From NCBI GenBank assembly GCA_023333565.1, contig JAJKFH010002594.1, positions 558,001 through 622,000 on the forward strand: DNA of 64,000 bases. The letters run 5' to 3'. Below, one piece after another: positions 8,223-23,100 of this stretch. Numbering within the stretch: position 1 is the first letter of the stretch; each line of letters opens with the position of its first letter. The DNA comes from Puffinus mauretanicus (lineage: Eukaryota > Chordata > Aves > Procellariiformes > Procellariidae). The notes under the pieces are model-generated. The model had not been told where the DNA came from. It was given only the letters and a program-made list of their open reading frames with translations, and did not search any database. A program made the translations under genes and the position numbers.

Positions 8223-10001
8223 ACCATGTTAAATATGAAGACAGAACAAATTCTTTGGGTGCTCTTTCTGCTCTGCTCTTAAAACCTGTGACTTTCTGAG
8301 ACACTTATGCTAGAATATGGTAGGGACACCAAAGAAAACAGAATTACCTCTAACTTTCCTTACTCCAATACATTCAGCATTTGTGTTTGTCTCTGTAATG
8401 AAAACAACTATGGTTTTTATCTCACTAGGAGTCAGTACCTCCAGCAGCAAAATACCTTCTAATCTTTTTTAGAGAATATGTTTGTATGGAGCTTCTTACA
8501 AAATAAAACTGTGAATAATACCTAATGCCAACTCAGACTGCAAGTCTGAATGCTGGATTAAACTTAATTACATTAGTCAGTGCCGTTCTGTTACTGTCTC
8601 CACTAACGACAAAATCTTGACTTATCTGCTTGAATAATTGCTGGCTGTGATCAGGCATCTAACTGAGCTTTTGAAGAAGAATGCCCTTTTACATGAAGCT
8701 AAAGTGGATATTTGCTCTTACTGATGCTTGTGTAAAGTTCAGCTCATGAACTTGTGCTCTCTGATTTGCTTTCTGAGAAGAGAATTGGTCTTAGGCACAA
8801 ACACTCTAGCAATGCTTTCTAATACTGTAGGGCTTGCAGGTCTTATGAGTCTAAGCCTAGCTTTGGAAATTAATTTCAATACCTCACATGGCCAATTTAG
8901 TTATCAGCTTTTCTCATTTTGTATCTGAAGATAGCATCATCGTCTGATGGCTAGTCCTGTAATAACAAGCAGCTTCACAAGTCACTAGGCAGATACTATA
9001 AAGGCTTATTTTAAAGATTTTGAACATTTTAGAATGCACTATTATCTCCCAAATTATGTTTAGATTTGGTTCATTTCTCCCTATTGTTAAAAAGTACCAT
9101 TTAGTAATACAGCCCTTCCTTTCTGGAGATCCCCACAGCATCCTGTCTACTTTCTTCTGCATGGTGGCCTGTAGGAAATAACTTTTCTCCCCGCTTCTGA
9201 CAAAAGTTGCAGCTCCACATGCTAGCATTAGGACCTGTTAACACCAGGAACAGTGCTAACATTTTGCCTTGTGACTACCTGGTCCTTGCTTCACTTGCCC
9301 CAGGAGAGGAAGGAGGAGGGAAGGGGAGTGCAGTGGAAGTGGGCTCCTGTCACTCCAAAGTCTGTGTTTCATTAAGGCAGGAAGTTTAAACTCTTCCTTT
9401 CTGCTTTGAAAAGCAAAAGAGAATAGTTATTTCATGTTTTCCTCCTCCTACTGTTACTCCCACCACTTTTAAGTGCGACTGCAGTATGTACTAGTGCATT
9501 TGAGGAATTGAAGTGTGAATGGAAAAGGTATGGCTTGAAATCTGTAGTTGTAACAATGTGCCTCATTTTTGGGGGCAGTTTTCTGGGCTAATACAGTAAG
9601 TGGAACTGTTTATGTATGAAACATACTAACAAAATTTTCCCTACAGTATGGTTTTTGACAAATATAATTCCTTCTCTGAAAGTAACTTATTACAAACTAA
9701 ACAACATATTTGCTAGAGTGCAGGCGTATTAATTTGCAAAGTCAAAATATGATTAAACATTAAAAAGTGAATGCAAGTCCTTAACGTGTGTCAGTCAATT
9801 CTTTTATTTCCATGTCTGAATATCTGTACACCTACAGCTGCCTCCTGTCTTAGATGGCACAAAAAGGAGTTATCCTTTTATTCAACATGTACACAGAGCC
9901 ACAGTTATTTCCTATTTATGACTAAGTTCCCATATGCTGTAAAAGAACAAAATATAAGTATTGAAGTGAAAAAAGAACCACACAATCATTACTGCAAGTA
10001 A
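8223..10001. other. Unannotated background between provirus and CR1
   Basis: No gene or repeat recognised. A 104-codon minus-strand frame (8914-9228) resembles nothing known to me and is within chance expectation. Confidence 0.6.
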
Positions 10002-11098
10002 ATAGAATCATAGAATCGTTTAGGTTGGAAAAGACCCTTAAGATCATCGAGTCCAACCGTTAACCTAGCACTGCCAAGTCCACCACTAAACCATGTCCCT
10101 AAGTGCCACATCTACACGCCTTTTAAATACCTCCAGGGATGGTGACTCCACCACTTCCCTGGGCAGCCTGTTCCAAGGCTTGACAACCCTTTTGGGGAAG
10201 AAATTTTTCCTAATATCCAATCTAAACCTCTCCTGGTGCAACTTGAGGCCATTTCCTCTTGTTCTATTTCTTGTTACTTGGGAGAAGAGACCTACACCCA
10301 CCTTGCTACAATCTCCTTTCAGGTAGTTGTAGAGAGTGATAAGGTTTCCCCTCAGCCTCCTTTTCTTGAGGCTAAACAACTCCAGTTCCCTCAGCTGCTC
10401 CTCATAAGACTTGTGCTCTAGACCTTCACCAGCTTTGTTGCCCTTCTGTGGACACGCTCCAACACCTCAATGTCTTTCTTGTAGCGAGGGGCCCAAAACT
10501 GAACACAGGATTCGAGGTGCAGCCTCACCAGTGCCGAGTACAGGGGCACGATCACCTCCCTAGTCCTGCTGGCCACACTATTTCTGATACAGACCAGGAT
10601 GCCGTTGGCCTTCTTGGCCACCTGGGCACACTGCCGGCTCATGTTCAGCCGGCTGTCAACCAACACCCCCAGGTCCTTCTCCTCTGGGCAGCTTTCCAGC
10701 CACTCTTCCCCAAGCCTGTAGCGTTGCCTGGGGCTGTTGTGACCCAAGTGCAGGACCCGGCACTTGGCCTTGTTGAACCTCATACAGTTGGCCTCGGCCC
10801 ATGGATCCAGCCTGTCCAGGTCCCTCTGCAGAGCCTTCCTACCCTCGAGCAGATCAACACTCCCGCCCAGCTTGGTGTTGTCTGCAAACTTACTGAGGGT
10901 GCACTTGATCCTCTCGTTCAGTTCATTGATAAAGATATTAAACATAGCTGGCCCCAAAACTGAGCCCTGGGGAACACCGCTTGTGACTGGCTGCCAACTG
11001 GATTTAACTCCGTTCACCACAACTCTCTGGGCTCGGCCGTCCAGCCAGTTTTTTACCCAGCGAAGAGTACGCCCTTCCAAGCCATGAGCAGCCAAATA
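10002..11098 (-). mobile_element. CR1 LINE, 5'-truncated
   Basis: The 3' end is at the low-coordinate side, where the plus strand reads ATAGAATCATAGAATCG followed by the typical GGTTGGAAAAGACC tail of avian CR1. The body encodes the C-terminal half of the CR1 reverse transcriptase on the minus strand. The upstream part of ORF2 and all of ORF1 are missing, as expected from target-primed reverse transcription stopping early. Confidence 0.95.
10086..10379 (-). pseudogene. CR1 ORF2 C-terminal tail, out of frame
   Basis: Encodes the CR1 tail region ([20 protein letters not shown] and the WNRLP segment), which normally continues from the RT domain. It lies in a different frame from 10418-11107, so at least one frameshift separates them. 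Confidence 0.88.
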
Positions 11099-11107
11099 AT
11101 GGTACAT
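10418..11107 (-). pseudogene. CR1 reverse transcriptase fragment
   Basis: A 229-codon minus-strand frame with RT motif B ([11 protein letters not shown]) and motif C reading FADN instead of the catalytic FADD, then the CR1 thumb/connection region ([26 protein letters not shown]). RT copies LINE RNA into the genome at the nick. Here the fingers/palm start, the endonuclease and one catalytic aspartate are lost, so it is inactive. The first few codons may be flanking DNA; CR1 homology starts near 11098. Confidence 0.93.
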
Positions 11108-14100
11108 CCATTGATTAACTGGAATGAATTCTTGACAATGTGAAGCTCAACCTTGGTCCAGCTCAAAGACAGAGGTTTAGTCCCATCTGCATCTCTACCA
11201 TAACTGGAATTATTAGCATATCAAGCTAACATTTGCCATAGAGTTGTGTCTGTAAATGGCCTTCAGTTACGCTAGCAGCAGCACTCCCATATGTGTGGCT
11301 GTATGAACAAAAAACCCAGAGTATCCTATGGGCTCCAGTTCCAAATCTGCTCATCTCTCTGCCTGCTGAGAGGAGGAACAAGTGATATGTCCTCAACATA
11401 TATAGATGCCTTTGCGTCCTCACCTGGATCCTGGCAGTGAGCGTAATTTAGACTCCTGGGGTGCAGCCTTTTCATTCTAGGCTGATGCAGTGCTCTGTAG
11501 CAAACTAGTATCCCTGTATTTTCAATAGTGCCACAAAGCACCACCTCTTTTTGCAATTGCAATATCTGTTCTGTTTTTTTCTATAAATGCAATCAGTTCA
11601 GGAGATGTAGACATTTTGCAAGTGTTATTCCCTAATCCATAAATTAAGCACTTTAGTTATATCAGATTATATCAGTATTAAGTACATCAGATGGTAACAC
11701 AAAATGTTGGCTTACAAAATTTGTATAGAGACAATAGCCTATTTTTGCTTTTTTCTCAATTTTGGGGTGAAAACCTAAAATATTTGAAGGTTTTCTTTGA
11801 TATCTGACTGATTTTTTTCTAATAGTGAAATATGAAAATAAAAGCAATTAAAAAGTTTCTGTATTTCATTGCACCTATTCCAATACCTTAGATCTTTTCT
11901 TCTTGTTTCTATCTGTAAAGAAATCAAAAGGAGAAAACTCAGTTTAAAGTGTTCTTTTTAATGCATCTTTATAATAAACTGTTAAGTATAGTGTACTGAG
12001 TTCTGTTTAATTCTTCTTGTTTTTGTTAACTTGATGAAATAATCTTTGTTACATTTCAGCACAGCATTTTGATAAAGAATGATATTTGTCTTAAGAATAA
12101 CCACATGTATTTTTTGTTATTGTCACCTCATATAAAGCCATAATTCTCTGCGATTTTAAGACAATGTTGTCAGCAAGAGACTGAAATATCACAAAGAATA
12201 ATCTCCTGCTGAGAAGAAGCAAAAGGCAGATTTCTCTCCAGAAAATGCAAACTCTTTTCATGGGGTTTTGCTCAGCATAACAAAGGGAACCATAGCAACA
12301 TAAGTAAGCATGTACATTCAAAAGCTGTAATTGACTGATAGGGTTGAGACAAAATTAAAGAGCAAAATCACTAGTGTTCAAAGTTTGCAAGCAAAGATGG
12401 GATGATACTTCAAGTTTTGTATTTGGATTCAGAGTTCATACAAATTTAGGGATAAAGATCACAGATAAGTAAATTTGAAATCTCTGGGTTGTGTTTCTAC
12501 TGATACAACAAATTTTAGTAGGGTTCAAGGCACACTAGAAAGGTGCCTTGTGAAATGCAAGGCTTTGTGCAGTGTATAGGATGTTTGGTGGTAACTTTCC
12601 CAGTTCCTGAAGGTTCAATGAATTAGAAAGATAATCTGCCACGCTGGCTATTATTGCTTGCATTACACTGATCAACAATCCTGATCTTTTTCTGTAGACA
12701 GCCTGTCATGACACCAGCATCAAATGCTGTTTTACTCCTCCTGCAGACCAGACATTATTTTGCTTGGAGAGTCACAGTCTGCTTGGGAATAATAACAGAA
12801 AAAATCAGTCTGGATTCAATCCATAAAGAAGTAGAGAGAATGCTATTAATGGCAGCCACTGTAGCTTCCTGTGGGGGAAAAAAACAACAAACCACCCCCC
12901 CTTGAAACTGAAAAAACCAACACAGAGCATAGCTGTTTTACAATATATGTCATCATTTTAAATTGAGATAATGAGTTTGGCTGATAAAGGCTCTGTAAAA
13001 TATAAAACCTTTGGTAAGCAGCTTGATTTGTACTTTATGACCTTCAGATTGAAAACTGGCATTTATGCACATGATAATGAGATGAGAGCAGACCTGGATC
13101 TCTCAAACCTTGTCATTAATAAGAAATAACAGGTGAATGGAATTTCTAGTGCTGGAGTTTCCATTGAGGATTTTCAAGGAGCGGTTTTCAGTGTAGCATG
13201 ACTCAGTATTTTCATCAGTAATCAAGAACCAGATTAAAAAAAAAAAATAATGCCAATGTACACGTTACACAAAGATGCCACTGAGTGGCAAATAATGAAG
13301 GCCAGATAGTCATACTTACAAGTTTTGTCAAATAATTTCCAAAGAAAAGGATGCATAAACATTACCAGACCCAAATACAGAAGTTGCTGCTACACTTCTG
13401 TAATGGCAAAATGCATTTTCCAAAGAGATAAGTAACTAAGAATAAAATCACATGTTGCATTGTAGCAGAAAGTCTAGCAGTACCCTTATTTATAGAAGGA
13501 GGGAATTAGCAAATAGAAACATGGCTTTACCTCTGTAAATGGCTTTTTTCCTACAGAAGGAACATACTGCATCCCATGGCTATCCACATATTTAAAAGGA
13601 TGATGAAAAATTGCACATAGGGAAGTGCAAAGACTTCTGTAACACATGGCTTTCTTTTAAAGAACAGAAGGGTTCACTTTGTTTAGTATATCAAAGGAAG
13701 AGTGAGAGGTGATGTGATTCAGTTGTAAAAGTATCTTCAGGAGGAGAAAAGACTAGGTTTATTAAAATTTTTTTAAAATGAGATGAAAGGAAATGATCTG
13801 GAATTAAAGCTGAATAATTTACAAAAAGCTGAATAATTTACAAAAAATTTTTACAAAAGCCATAATTACTCAATTATACAAACTACCAAGATAAGCAGAA
13901 AATATTAACAAAACCAGTATTTTTATTGGCACAGTTATTATTGATTAAGGTCTTCAAATGACGTTTGAATTATTTCTGGGAAAACATGTTGGCCAAATTC
14001 AAATTACTGAGGTTAATATGAGAATAACTGAGAGAAATTCAAGATACACTAGAAGTCAAAGAAATTGCTAGTTCTTCCCAGCTTTCAGGTTTTGCATCAG

Positions 14101-17100
14101 CATTTCCAGGTCTATCTTTTAAACCAATATACTATGTATATGGTAGCAATGCATGGAACAGACATAAGGGATGTGCGTGTGGAATGGAGCAGTGGTGGAA
14201 AGGGGAAATCTACTTCTGTACATCTCCTGCAATACTTTTTTCTCTCCTTTCCTCTCTTTCTCCAAAATTCTCAGGGTAATTTTCCAACAGTAAGCTTGCA
14301 CAGAGAAGGATTTATCTTAGAAGGATAAGAAAGCTCTATGGAAATAATACTTAGCAAAACACTTTTATGTCGGAACTACCAATAGCACTTGCCAGTTCAA
14401 CTGATAAATTCATAAAACATATTGGAGAGGATGAGGCTGCTTCACATATCCATTCAAAAACAGCTGCGGTATCTAATATAATCTGGAGAGTTGTAATAAA
14501 CCTCACTGTTCCTAATTTCTGCTCCAAAATGCAGTAAAATATAATTTTTATAACCAAAAACTGAGCAGATGGACAGTCAGAACAACACTGTAGCTGACAT
14601 AAGGACCTTGCTTATAACACTGGAACTCTGTGAACTCGTGGCTTGCTAATGAAAATATTTGCAATGCAGTGTTAGCTTTTATTCCCTCAGATGGTGCTTT
14701 TAGATCAGCCTTGGCAATTCTTTTTTTTTTTTTTTTAAACAAAATTGCAGCATTCTAAGGTGCTGATTTTCAAAACAACAACCTAGGATTAGAAAACAAT
14801 CCTAGTCAAGCAACTATTACTTCATGCAGAAGGTTGCCTAATTCCTTTAGTTACTGAAGGTTTTGTACAAGGAGAAGGGCAGTCATTTTGCAATGGGCAA
14901 GACTCCTCAGCAGACTGGGAGCAGCCAGGGATATCGGGCATGTTTGTGTGGTTGCGAGGAAACCTCCTGATTAATTTAACATTTTCAGAAGCAGCAGATA
15001 CCATGGAATATTAACGTTCAGGATGCCTGAGAGCATGCTCGCAGTACAAATGGAGACCATGGCAGAGAGTCCCTAATTTAACATTGGACACCAGTTCACA
15101 CTGTGCGGCAGAAATGCCTCGCAGGTGTAGCAGGTCAGGTCCAGGCCTGGTCAGGAGGTGCTGTCTCTGGCAGGGCACGTTAGCTTAGAGGCAGTCTTAG
15201 GTGAACACAGCTCCCAGGATTAGCTTTGGTGGATCGAGTAATGGTAGCAATAGTCTGAAGGGTCTGTTGGCATGAAAGTCTTCTGGAAAATTTTTCCTCC
15301 GCAGTGTACTATATTGAAGCATCAGCTTCAGTAATATACCACCTACCATCTTGATAACTAGGCTGAAATGTTCCTCTTAAATGCCCATGCACATAGAATG
15401 TTTATGATGCAGCTTTTACATGAGAATGCCTTGCCTTTATCACATGCTGGGTAATACATGTTTTTTCTTTTTAGATCGGTACCAACATTATTTTTGTAAG
15501 CTAATTTTCCTTGCTCGCCTTGTTTTTCCTCTCTGTTTATCCATGACAGAGCTAATCCCAAACTGTTTGAAGTCAACAGAAGGACTACTACAGACTTCAA
15601 AGGAACCTGAATGTGGTTTTAAGAACATTTCAGAATGAGCCTTCTCCTGTGCTTAAGGGTCATTTAACCAAGGGGATGTGAAGTGCAAGCAAAGACAGCA
15701 CCAGGCTCTGTCATACCCCATAGAAAAGGGTAGTTCTTCCAAGCAGAGCAGCTCATTTGTGCAGATTACCTGTCAGGTTTGGGGAGGTATGTTTAGGACG
15801 GTATTGAGCAGTGTAAGAAGACAGAAACCGTTTTCATTTGTGACTGGTGACAAGGCAAGAACAGTTTATAAAATTAAAAATCTGCTGGTGGAAATGGCTA
15901 TATATCTTGTTCCTAACACGTCTTTGTGCTGAAAACGTATCCTGAATTAAATCTGATTTGATCTGATTTCAGTGAATCTGCTAGTGTTAATTTGCCTGTT
16001 CCAGAGTCACACACTTCCCCCATACAGCCTGATTGATTTCTAAAGCGGAAATAATACATTTCTCTTTACCACTGACCCATTTTGTAAGCCAACTCAACTT
16101 AGTCATGATGTCTTAAACAACGTGAAATTTTTACTAAGCAGAGGTTCTGATTGCCGCATCTGGAATGGAAGAAATAATTGCCAAACCAGGTTCTTTTTTT
16201 TTTTTTTAAATTTACCATACCAGGAATGATGGCTGCTTATGTCTATTTGCTTTATGTTTTGCTAGAGTATCCAGATATATCAGCTGTTTTTTTCTTGTGC
16301 AAGGGAAAACACTCTATCAGTCTGCTCTGCAAAACACATCTAGATTAATCCTCCCTGCAAGGCTAAAATTCATGAACTTAGTGGCTTTGGTTGATTGTCA
16401 ACAAAACCAACTAAATGTATCCACATTTTTCCATGCTTATTGTCCTATCAGTTATGACTGATATAATTAGCTTTGCACTTTCTGCATTGCAACTGCCTTA
16501 TCACTTGCTATTTGTCCTGTCTTATGCAGTAGAATACTTTTGCTGCTTAGATTTACAAATGGTTTATGGAGCAAGATCCCATTAAATCTGTGTGTATCCT
16601 GGTTTCCTCTTTCATTCTTATCATGCCTCCATCTCATGATAAAAGGGCACAGACACTGCTGAGGGGATGACCATTGCAATTAGATACCTGGAGATAAATA
16701 AAACTTTTTTCTTTACCCACACATGAGAAACTTCCCTTTTTTAAGCATGCATAGGAACTTCTACTGAAAGGATAGCTTAGGCCAAGTTAGTGATTATTTA
16801 TGTTGAATTAGGATCTAAATGATACATATAGAAGCACAATTTGCTTAAGCAATTAGCCTGAGGCTAACGTGCTTCCCTGACTGGTGATATGACTCTGTGA
16901 GCTCTGTGTTTTAAATAATATTATCCATATAATTAATATAGATTGAGGAGATGTCCAGAATTATAGTGAATATGGTAACTCTTGAGCTAAACAGATAATT
17001 ATATCAGGAGGAAAGAATTAACCAAATTGTGCTGGGTTTTGGCAGACACTAACATTGGATAACTATATTCAGCTTCATTTGTCCCCAGCTGATACAGGCA

Positions 17101-20100
17101 ATCCAGTCTCCAGAGAAGAACAGATGTACATAGTTCACTCTGTCACCTCGTTCACCATCTTCTCATGTGTTGTGTTCTCTCTATGGCAACAAGCTGCTCG
17201 TGGTAGAGATTTGGCACAGAGACTTGGGAGTGAAGCATATATGCATCTATCTGAACACGCAGAAAGCTTTTGAATTATTGCAATATTTTTAAAAGTTCCT
17301 TTTTTCCCTTACTTTATGTGCATTTTAGTAAATCAAAGGTCTCTGAAGCCAAAGCATTAAGGCTCAGTGGAAGCTCATGATTCTGGATTCAGCTACTATA
17401 ATTTTAGCCTCTTGGAAACAGTTAAAATTACTGTAAGAGCTCTTAATTTGGAAGCCTTTTGATGCCAGTAGTCTGCCTGGTGTCTCTCACTTTGATCTTG
17501 GCAGTTTCAAAGTGCACACCAGTTTAGTCCTTGCTTGTGTGCCAAGTAACTAAAGATTATCACCAGTGATAATGTTAATTAAAATTATTCTTTAAAACTA
17601 TGCCAAAAATATTCCTCATTTGGCAAAAACAATGTGCATGGAAAGACACGTTATGAAAATATAAAGGTCTCTCCCAACATTATAAAATCCCCATAAATAG
17701 GAATTCTATACAGAGGCAAGTCTTTTCCAAAGAAAAGTCTCTGATCAAAATTTCATAGACACTCAAAACAAAATGAAGGCCAAGATGTCAAATGTTACAA
17801 GTGCAGTACACATATATATGAGTCTCTCTCTCCCCTCCTCCCATATATTACATTGTAGTATATTATTTATTTGTGGTTTGTTATAGATCATGTAATATAA
17901 TAAAGTCACATGTGCATGTGTGTATAAACATGTGCGTGTTTGTGTATGCTATATGTGTACACTTTATGTATAAAAATATAATATGTCTAATATATACAAA
18001 TATAAATATACCCATATATAATATTTGGAACAAAGCACTAGGCTCTGAATATTTTTAAAATTTCTTAAGTTTATTGACTGCTTCCTTCTTACTTCTATTG
18101 TTTCCTAAATTTATTCAGAATCACCTATGAAGCTAATTTTTCTACCAAACCTAAGGAAAATCTATTTTATTCTCATTACTGCCACTACACGACCCCTTCA
18201 GGTACTTCTGCATTTCAAAAAAGATGTTGATTGTGGGGTGCAAATATAGGCTTGGAAAAAAATATTTGTGTTCTATTTACCTTAGTCTTCTCCTGTTTAT
18301 ACTTTCACACCTTTGGTAAGTTAAAGGACAACTTTCATGGTGCTAATTTTCCTGTAAGCACTTTTATATTTTCCCTTGTAATGACTCACATCTTCATTCG
18401 TAGTTTGAGGTGAAGTGTCCTACAACTTCCTCACTCCAGGGAATTGCTTTTTTTGTGGATTCATAGCACTCATTCCAGTAGTGCCTAACCAAAAAGTATA
18501 GAGATACTATGACTGAAAAAAAAAAACAAAATTAAAAGAATTTTGCATTTGGTGAGTGCAAAGAGTCATTCATCCTTGGCAGTTGTTAATAGGAACTGTA
18601 TAATATAGACCTTAAACATGAGCCCCCCTTGTGGCATGCTCTGTTTTTGTCAGGTTTCTATTAGAGTGGTGTATATTTACTTTCTGTAGGAGAATCAATG
18701 TGAACTTAACTTTTTCTTGAAGAGTCTTCGTCTTATTAAAGTTATGCAAGGAGAAAAAAGAGACAGTTTTCAGTTTTTTCATATTCAAGGAGTATTAGGA
18801 GTTGTCATTCAGAACAATAAATAAGGTTTTATTAAACTTTTTTCCCCAACTAAAATTACCTCATCAAGTTATCAAACTTTTTTTTTATTTAATACTGTTC
18901 TGACATCTCTCACTTTTTTTTTCTGACTGTAGCATTGCAGGTAAGGGAGAGTCATGATTTAAACCACTGTGTAGGCCAAAGTATACTTCTTTCAGGAAAG
19001 TACCACAGGGCTTTTATTGAGTGTTAATGCTACTGAACAAATTGTGTCTTAGAGATTTAAATTCTGTGCTTTCAGACAATCTATGTGATCCAAGTAACAA
19101 GAGGTTCTGCTTTTTAAATGTAAAGCACCTGTGTATAAATTAATGCTCACAAGTTATAATTCACTAGTTAGGAATTTTCTGCAAGATTAATGTGGATAAT
19201 ACTGTGAAGAAATAGATTGGACATTTAATTTTTATTTTCCATTTTATTACATGGATAAGATATTATACAACATTAACCACATAAAACAGATTTATAAGAA
19301 TAATTTTTCAAATTTGAAGAACAAATACTTTCATCTATTCCTCACTGGTCATAAAAAGAATCTTTTTTACATCACAAACTTTAAAGTGAAGTGTTGTAAG
19401 TTATACTTACCTTTCTCATATGAATAGCTTTTCTATTGGTGAAAAATGGTATCACTTTTCTGTTTACAGTAACCATATAGTCAATATAAAGAAGTAGATG
19501 TCAAGTCCAGACTGAATATAAGTTTACGAAAATTTGTAAAGCAGTTGTATATGTCTTCAAATTTAACCTGCTTACTTAGATGATGTAAGAGGTCCAGTTT
19601 TCTTTACGCAGAACAATATTTAATAAGTAACAGTTATAATTTTTTATGAACTGTCATCAAGCATAACTTGTTCAAGCGCACATCTGAAGTTTCATGTCTG
19701 ATATTCAGCTAAAAATTTACAGCACAGAAATGATTAAAAAGAAATTCTTGGATTGACTACAATTCTTTGGCAATTCCAGGCATCATGAGCACAGCTTAAC
19801 TACACAGCTCAAGTGAGTTTCCATCTTCAGTAGATCATAATGGAGCATGAGTAGATAGAATTTAATCTTTAAGTGAGTTTCTGTCTATTAAAAGAGACAT
19901 GAACCTTAATCAAAATGTAGGAGTACTGAGTACAGACACACTCGCCAAGATATTGTTTTTTGCAGTCTTTACAAACATACTTAGCATGAAAAGAGGGAGA
20001 AAAGAAAGGTTTCTAAAAAAATCATTTGTGCAATAGGGATCGTGTCCACACAGGACTGAAAACTAGTTTGATTGTTTCCAAAACATACTTTTTCAAATTT

Positions 20101-23100
20101 AAGAATGGAAGATCTAAAAGTAGATGCATTTAAAACTAAAGTCAGGAATGGGGCTGAACATTGTGATTCAAGTTCTCAATCCTAGGAAAATATTTGATTA
20201 AACCCACCAGAGATCAGAAGATTTGTAACACTCGTATTTCTATTAATGTGTTTTATGTCCTTAAACCTGAACACGTTTGGATCAAAGGTTAGCTCTAGTC
20301 TCTTTCAGCAGCTTGTGGCATGGTGGGGTCCACTACATTAACTCCCGCTTTGACTTTCCTCCTAGATGGCACTGACTCTCCCACTGAACAGGGAAGTTGG
20401 GGAATTCAAACAATTGCATATATTTGGTGGTTTGGTGTCCAAATCCATTCAACCTTCATACTGTCACTTGTTCTTAAACCATGACACCCATGAAAACTTT
20501 CTACTGATTTTAATGACCTTTGAATCAAACCCTCGGAGTTCTACTGACTTTGAATTTGATTAACTACCACTGTTTCAGAGCTTTTTCAGCAAACAAAACC
20601 AAACCCCCAAACACACAGGAAAATCCTAGTAAGGTTCTCCATTAGGAGATGAGATTTATGTAGAGTCTACAGGTTTAACTACTCCATGACTCATGGAATG
20701 ACATGCAAGATGAGTTTATAAAATTAAACTTGTAGCTAAGAGGCCAAATGGGAGGTTTAATTAGTAAGCCAAATAATTGTAATCCCTACACATTGTTCTG
20801 TTTGTGCAAAGTATTTGTGTCATCTTTCCATTACATAATTATGCTAAATAGAATTATTAGCTTAATGAACTCCCAAAGTATCTCATTGACTTCCAGCGGC
20901 TTTCACCACTGATGATGTTCAAACACCCTGAGAGCTGGTAGTTAAATAAATAATGCAAAAACCTAGAAACTTTGCAGTTGCAGTTGCTTTAGTGGCTAAG
21001 GTGTTCTACAGAAAAAGACTAACACTTGAACTCCTTATCTTGTTATCTTTATGAAGTAAACTCAGGCAGTTGCTGGGACTGAGTGGTGGTCTAGCTTAAA
21101 ATCCACAATATTCTTTGGGACAGATTGTTTGGTTCTATAATGAACTTGTAGTATTACATGCACGTTAAGACTAAAGTACTCCAGACAGAGTGAGTTTAGG
21201 GCCAACACATCCCTTGAAGATGAGGGCTCAGTGTAATTACGGTGTAATCAGTATAAAGGATAGACGATATCTCTTATATCCCAAGCAAACAGAAAATTGT
21301 CATCTATATGGTCTTTGTTTCTATGTTCTTTATTCCTTTTAAACAGAAATTATTTTCAATTTCTTTTTAAAAAGAAAATCTACAATAGCCAAAAATTCAG
21401 GATTATGTCAGTCTATGGTTTGTAATTAAGTAGAAGAATTTCAGCCCCTCCCCCTTCTGTTCTTGCATACACATTGCAATCACATCACATCACATCCTTC
21501 CCTTATTTTCATGTCAAAATAGTAGGGGAAATGAAGTAGAAGAAACCCATCATGTCTTGCTTGTCAAGCATGACTTGTAGGAAGTTCTATAGTCTATATT
21601 AATTATCTGCCATTTTGCTCTGGCCAGGAAATTAATTTGTAACTGCTGTTAAAACTTCTAGTTGTTCATCAAAATAAGTTAACATTCAGAAGTACTGAAG
21701 TACAATGAAACAAAAAAAGCAACGCTACACTTCCTATCCTCTTTTGTACTAGTTGCAGTCTTATCTCTGATACAGTCCTAGCAAGAAGGAGAAATACTGA
21801 TTTTAGTTGATACTGACTGAGCGCTCAGTTCTCGAATATCAAGCTTGGAGCATCTTTTGTCAGTTTTCCAGTGGTAGAGAATCAAAATCTGAAACCTGAA
21901 TAAATTGTCTGCCTTGAGTCTCTGTCCCACTGACCTGAGTCTCTGTCCATTACACTGTGCTGGCCATTTACTGTAACCTTAAAATCAAAGCCAAGAACTG
22001 TAAGACATATGTTTTTCATGGGTCCTGCAGAGCATGCCTGGAGGTCCCTTTGGGCATCAAGGCAGTCACTGATATCAGACTCATTAGCCTGTGCTTGGCT
22101 CAGCTGCTCCCAAAGCTGAGAATTTGTACTGCTTGGCAATCTTTACACACCAAAATGTCATTGCTAATTGTGTGACTTTGGAGTGGGAGCTGCTCTGGAG
22201 CTGCTTGCAAGCTACAGGAGATTAAAGGGCCATAGATCAGATATCTTGCACCATGTCACTCAGTTGCCCTAAATCATATCTACATCTGCTTTACTTGGTG
22301 ACTGTTAATGGGAAAAGGGAGTATTTCATTCCAATCCCTCACTTGATGTAAATCAGTGTCACCGATGTGAGTAGAGCTGTACCAGTGTATGCTGGCCCAT
22401 GCTGTGTTCTGCTCCTCAGAGTGTATTTTACATTAAATTTTAGGGACTCTCACCCCCCAAAAGTGTTGCTATACTCTACATTACCAAAAGCCTGTTTTAT
22501 TCATGTGTTAATAATGTCCTAGACAATTTAATATAATGTATCCTTAACTTGCTATTTAATGCAAATAACGTAACTATCATAAACACCACATAATTTTATG
22601 CAAAGAGTGTTCTAGATGTCTATTCTTAGCATTCACGTGAAAAGCTGTTACTATGATATATCTTCTGGGCTAAATGTTGTTATACATTTCAGAGCCACTT
22701 CATTGTATAAAAAATGAACAAGGAAATATATTTGCTAAATTTAGCCCAACCACAAAGCTTTTTCTCGAAACGGTTTCTTTTAGAAGATACAGAGAATTTG
22801 TGCTGTTTGGTATTTCAAGAAGAAAGAATGGTGTCTAGAAACTTTGTTGTTTTCATTTGTAAACCTATTGTATATCTTGAAAACATTGTTCTGGTTGTAC
22901 AGGAAATTATTAATTTCCTCTGTCTGTTTCCCTTTTTCATATACTTGGTCTGTGATTTTCAGGCTCTGTTGCTTCCTTTTAGTTGCTCTACCATTTGCAG
23001 AGGAGAAGGGAAAAAAGCTGCCTCTTTTTATTATATGCTTCTCTTCCATTATCTCTGCCCTGTTACTCTTGTCTCACCTGTTTTGTGCTATTTTCTCTCA

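Noticed and set aside
10093..11087. Plus-strand frames of up to 171 codons over the 10-kb CR1
   Set aside because: Antisense shadows of the CR1 reverse transcriptase; the minus-strand reading carries the RT motifs.
15001..15260. GC-richer patch as possible exon
   Set aside because: No sustained open frame with recognisable content and no clear splice pair.
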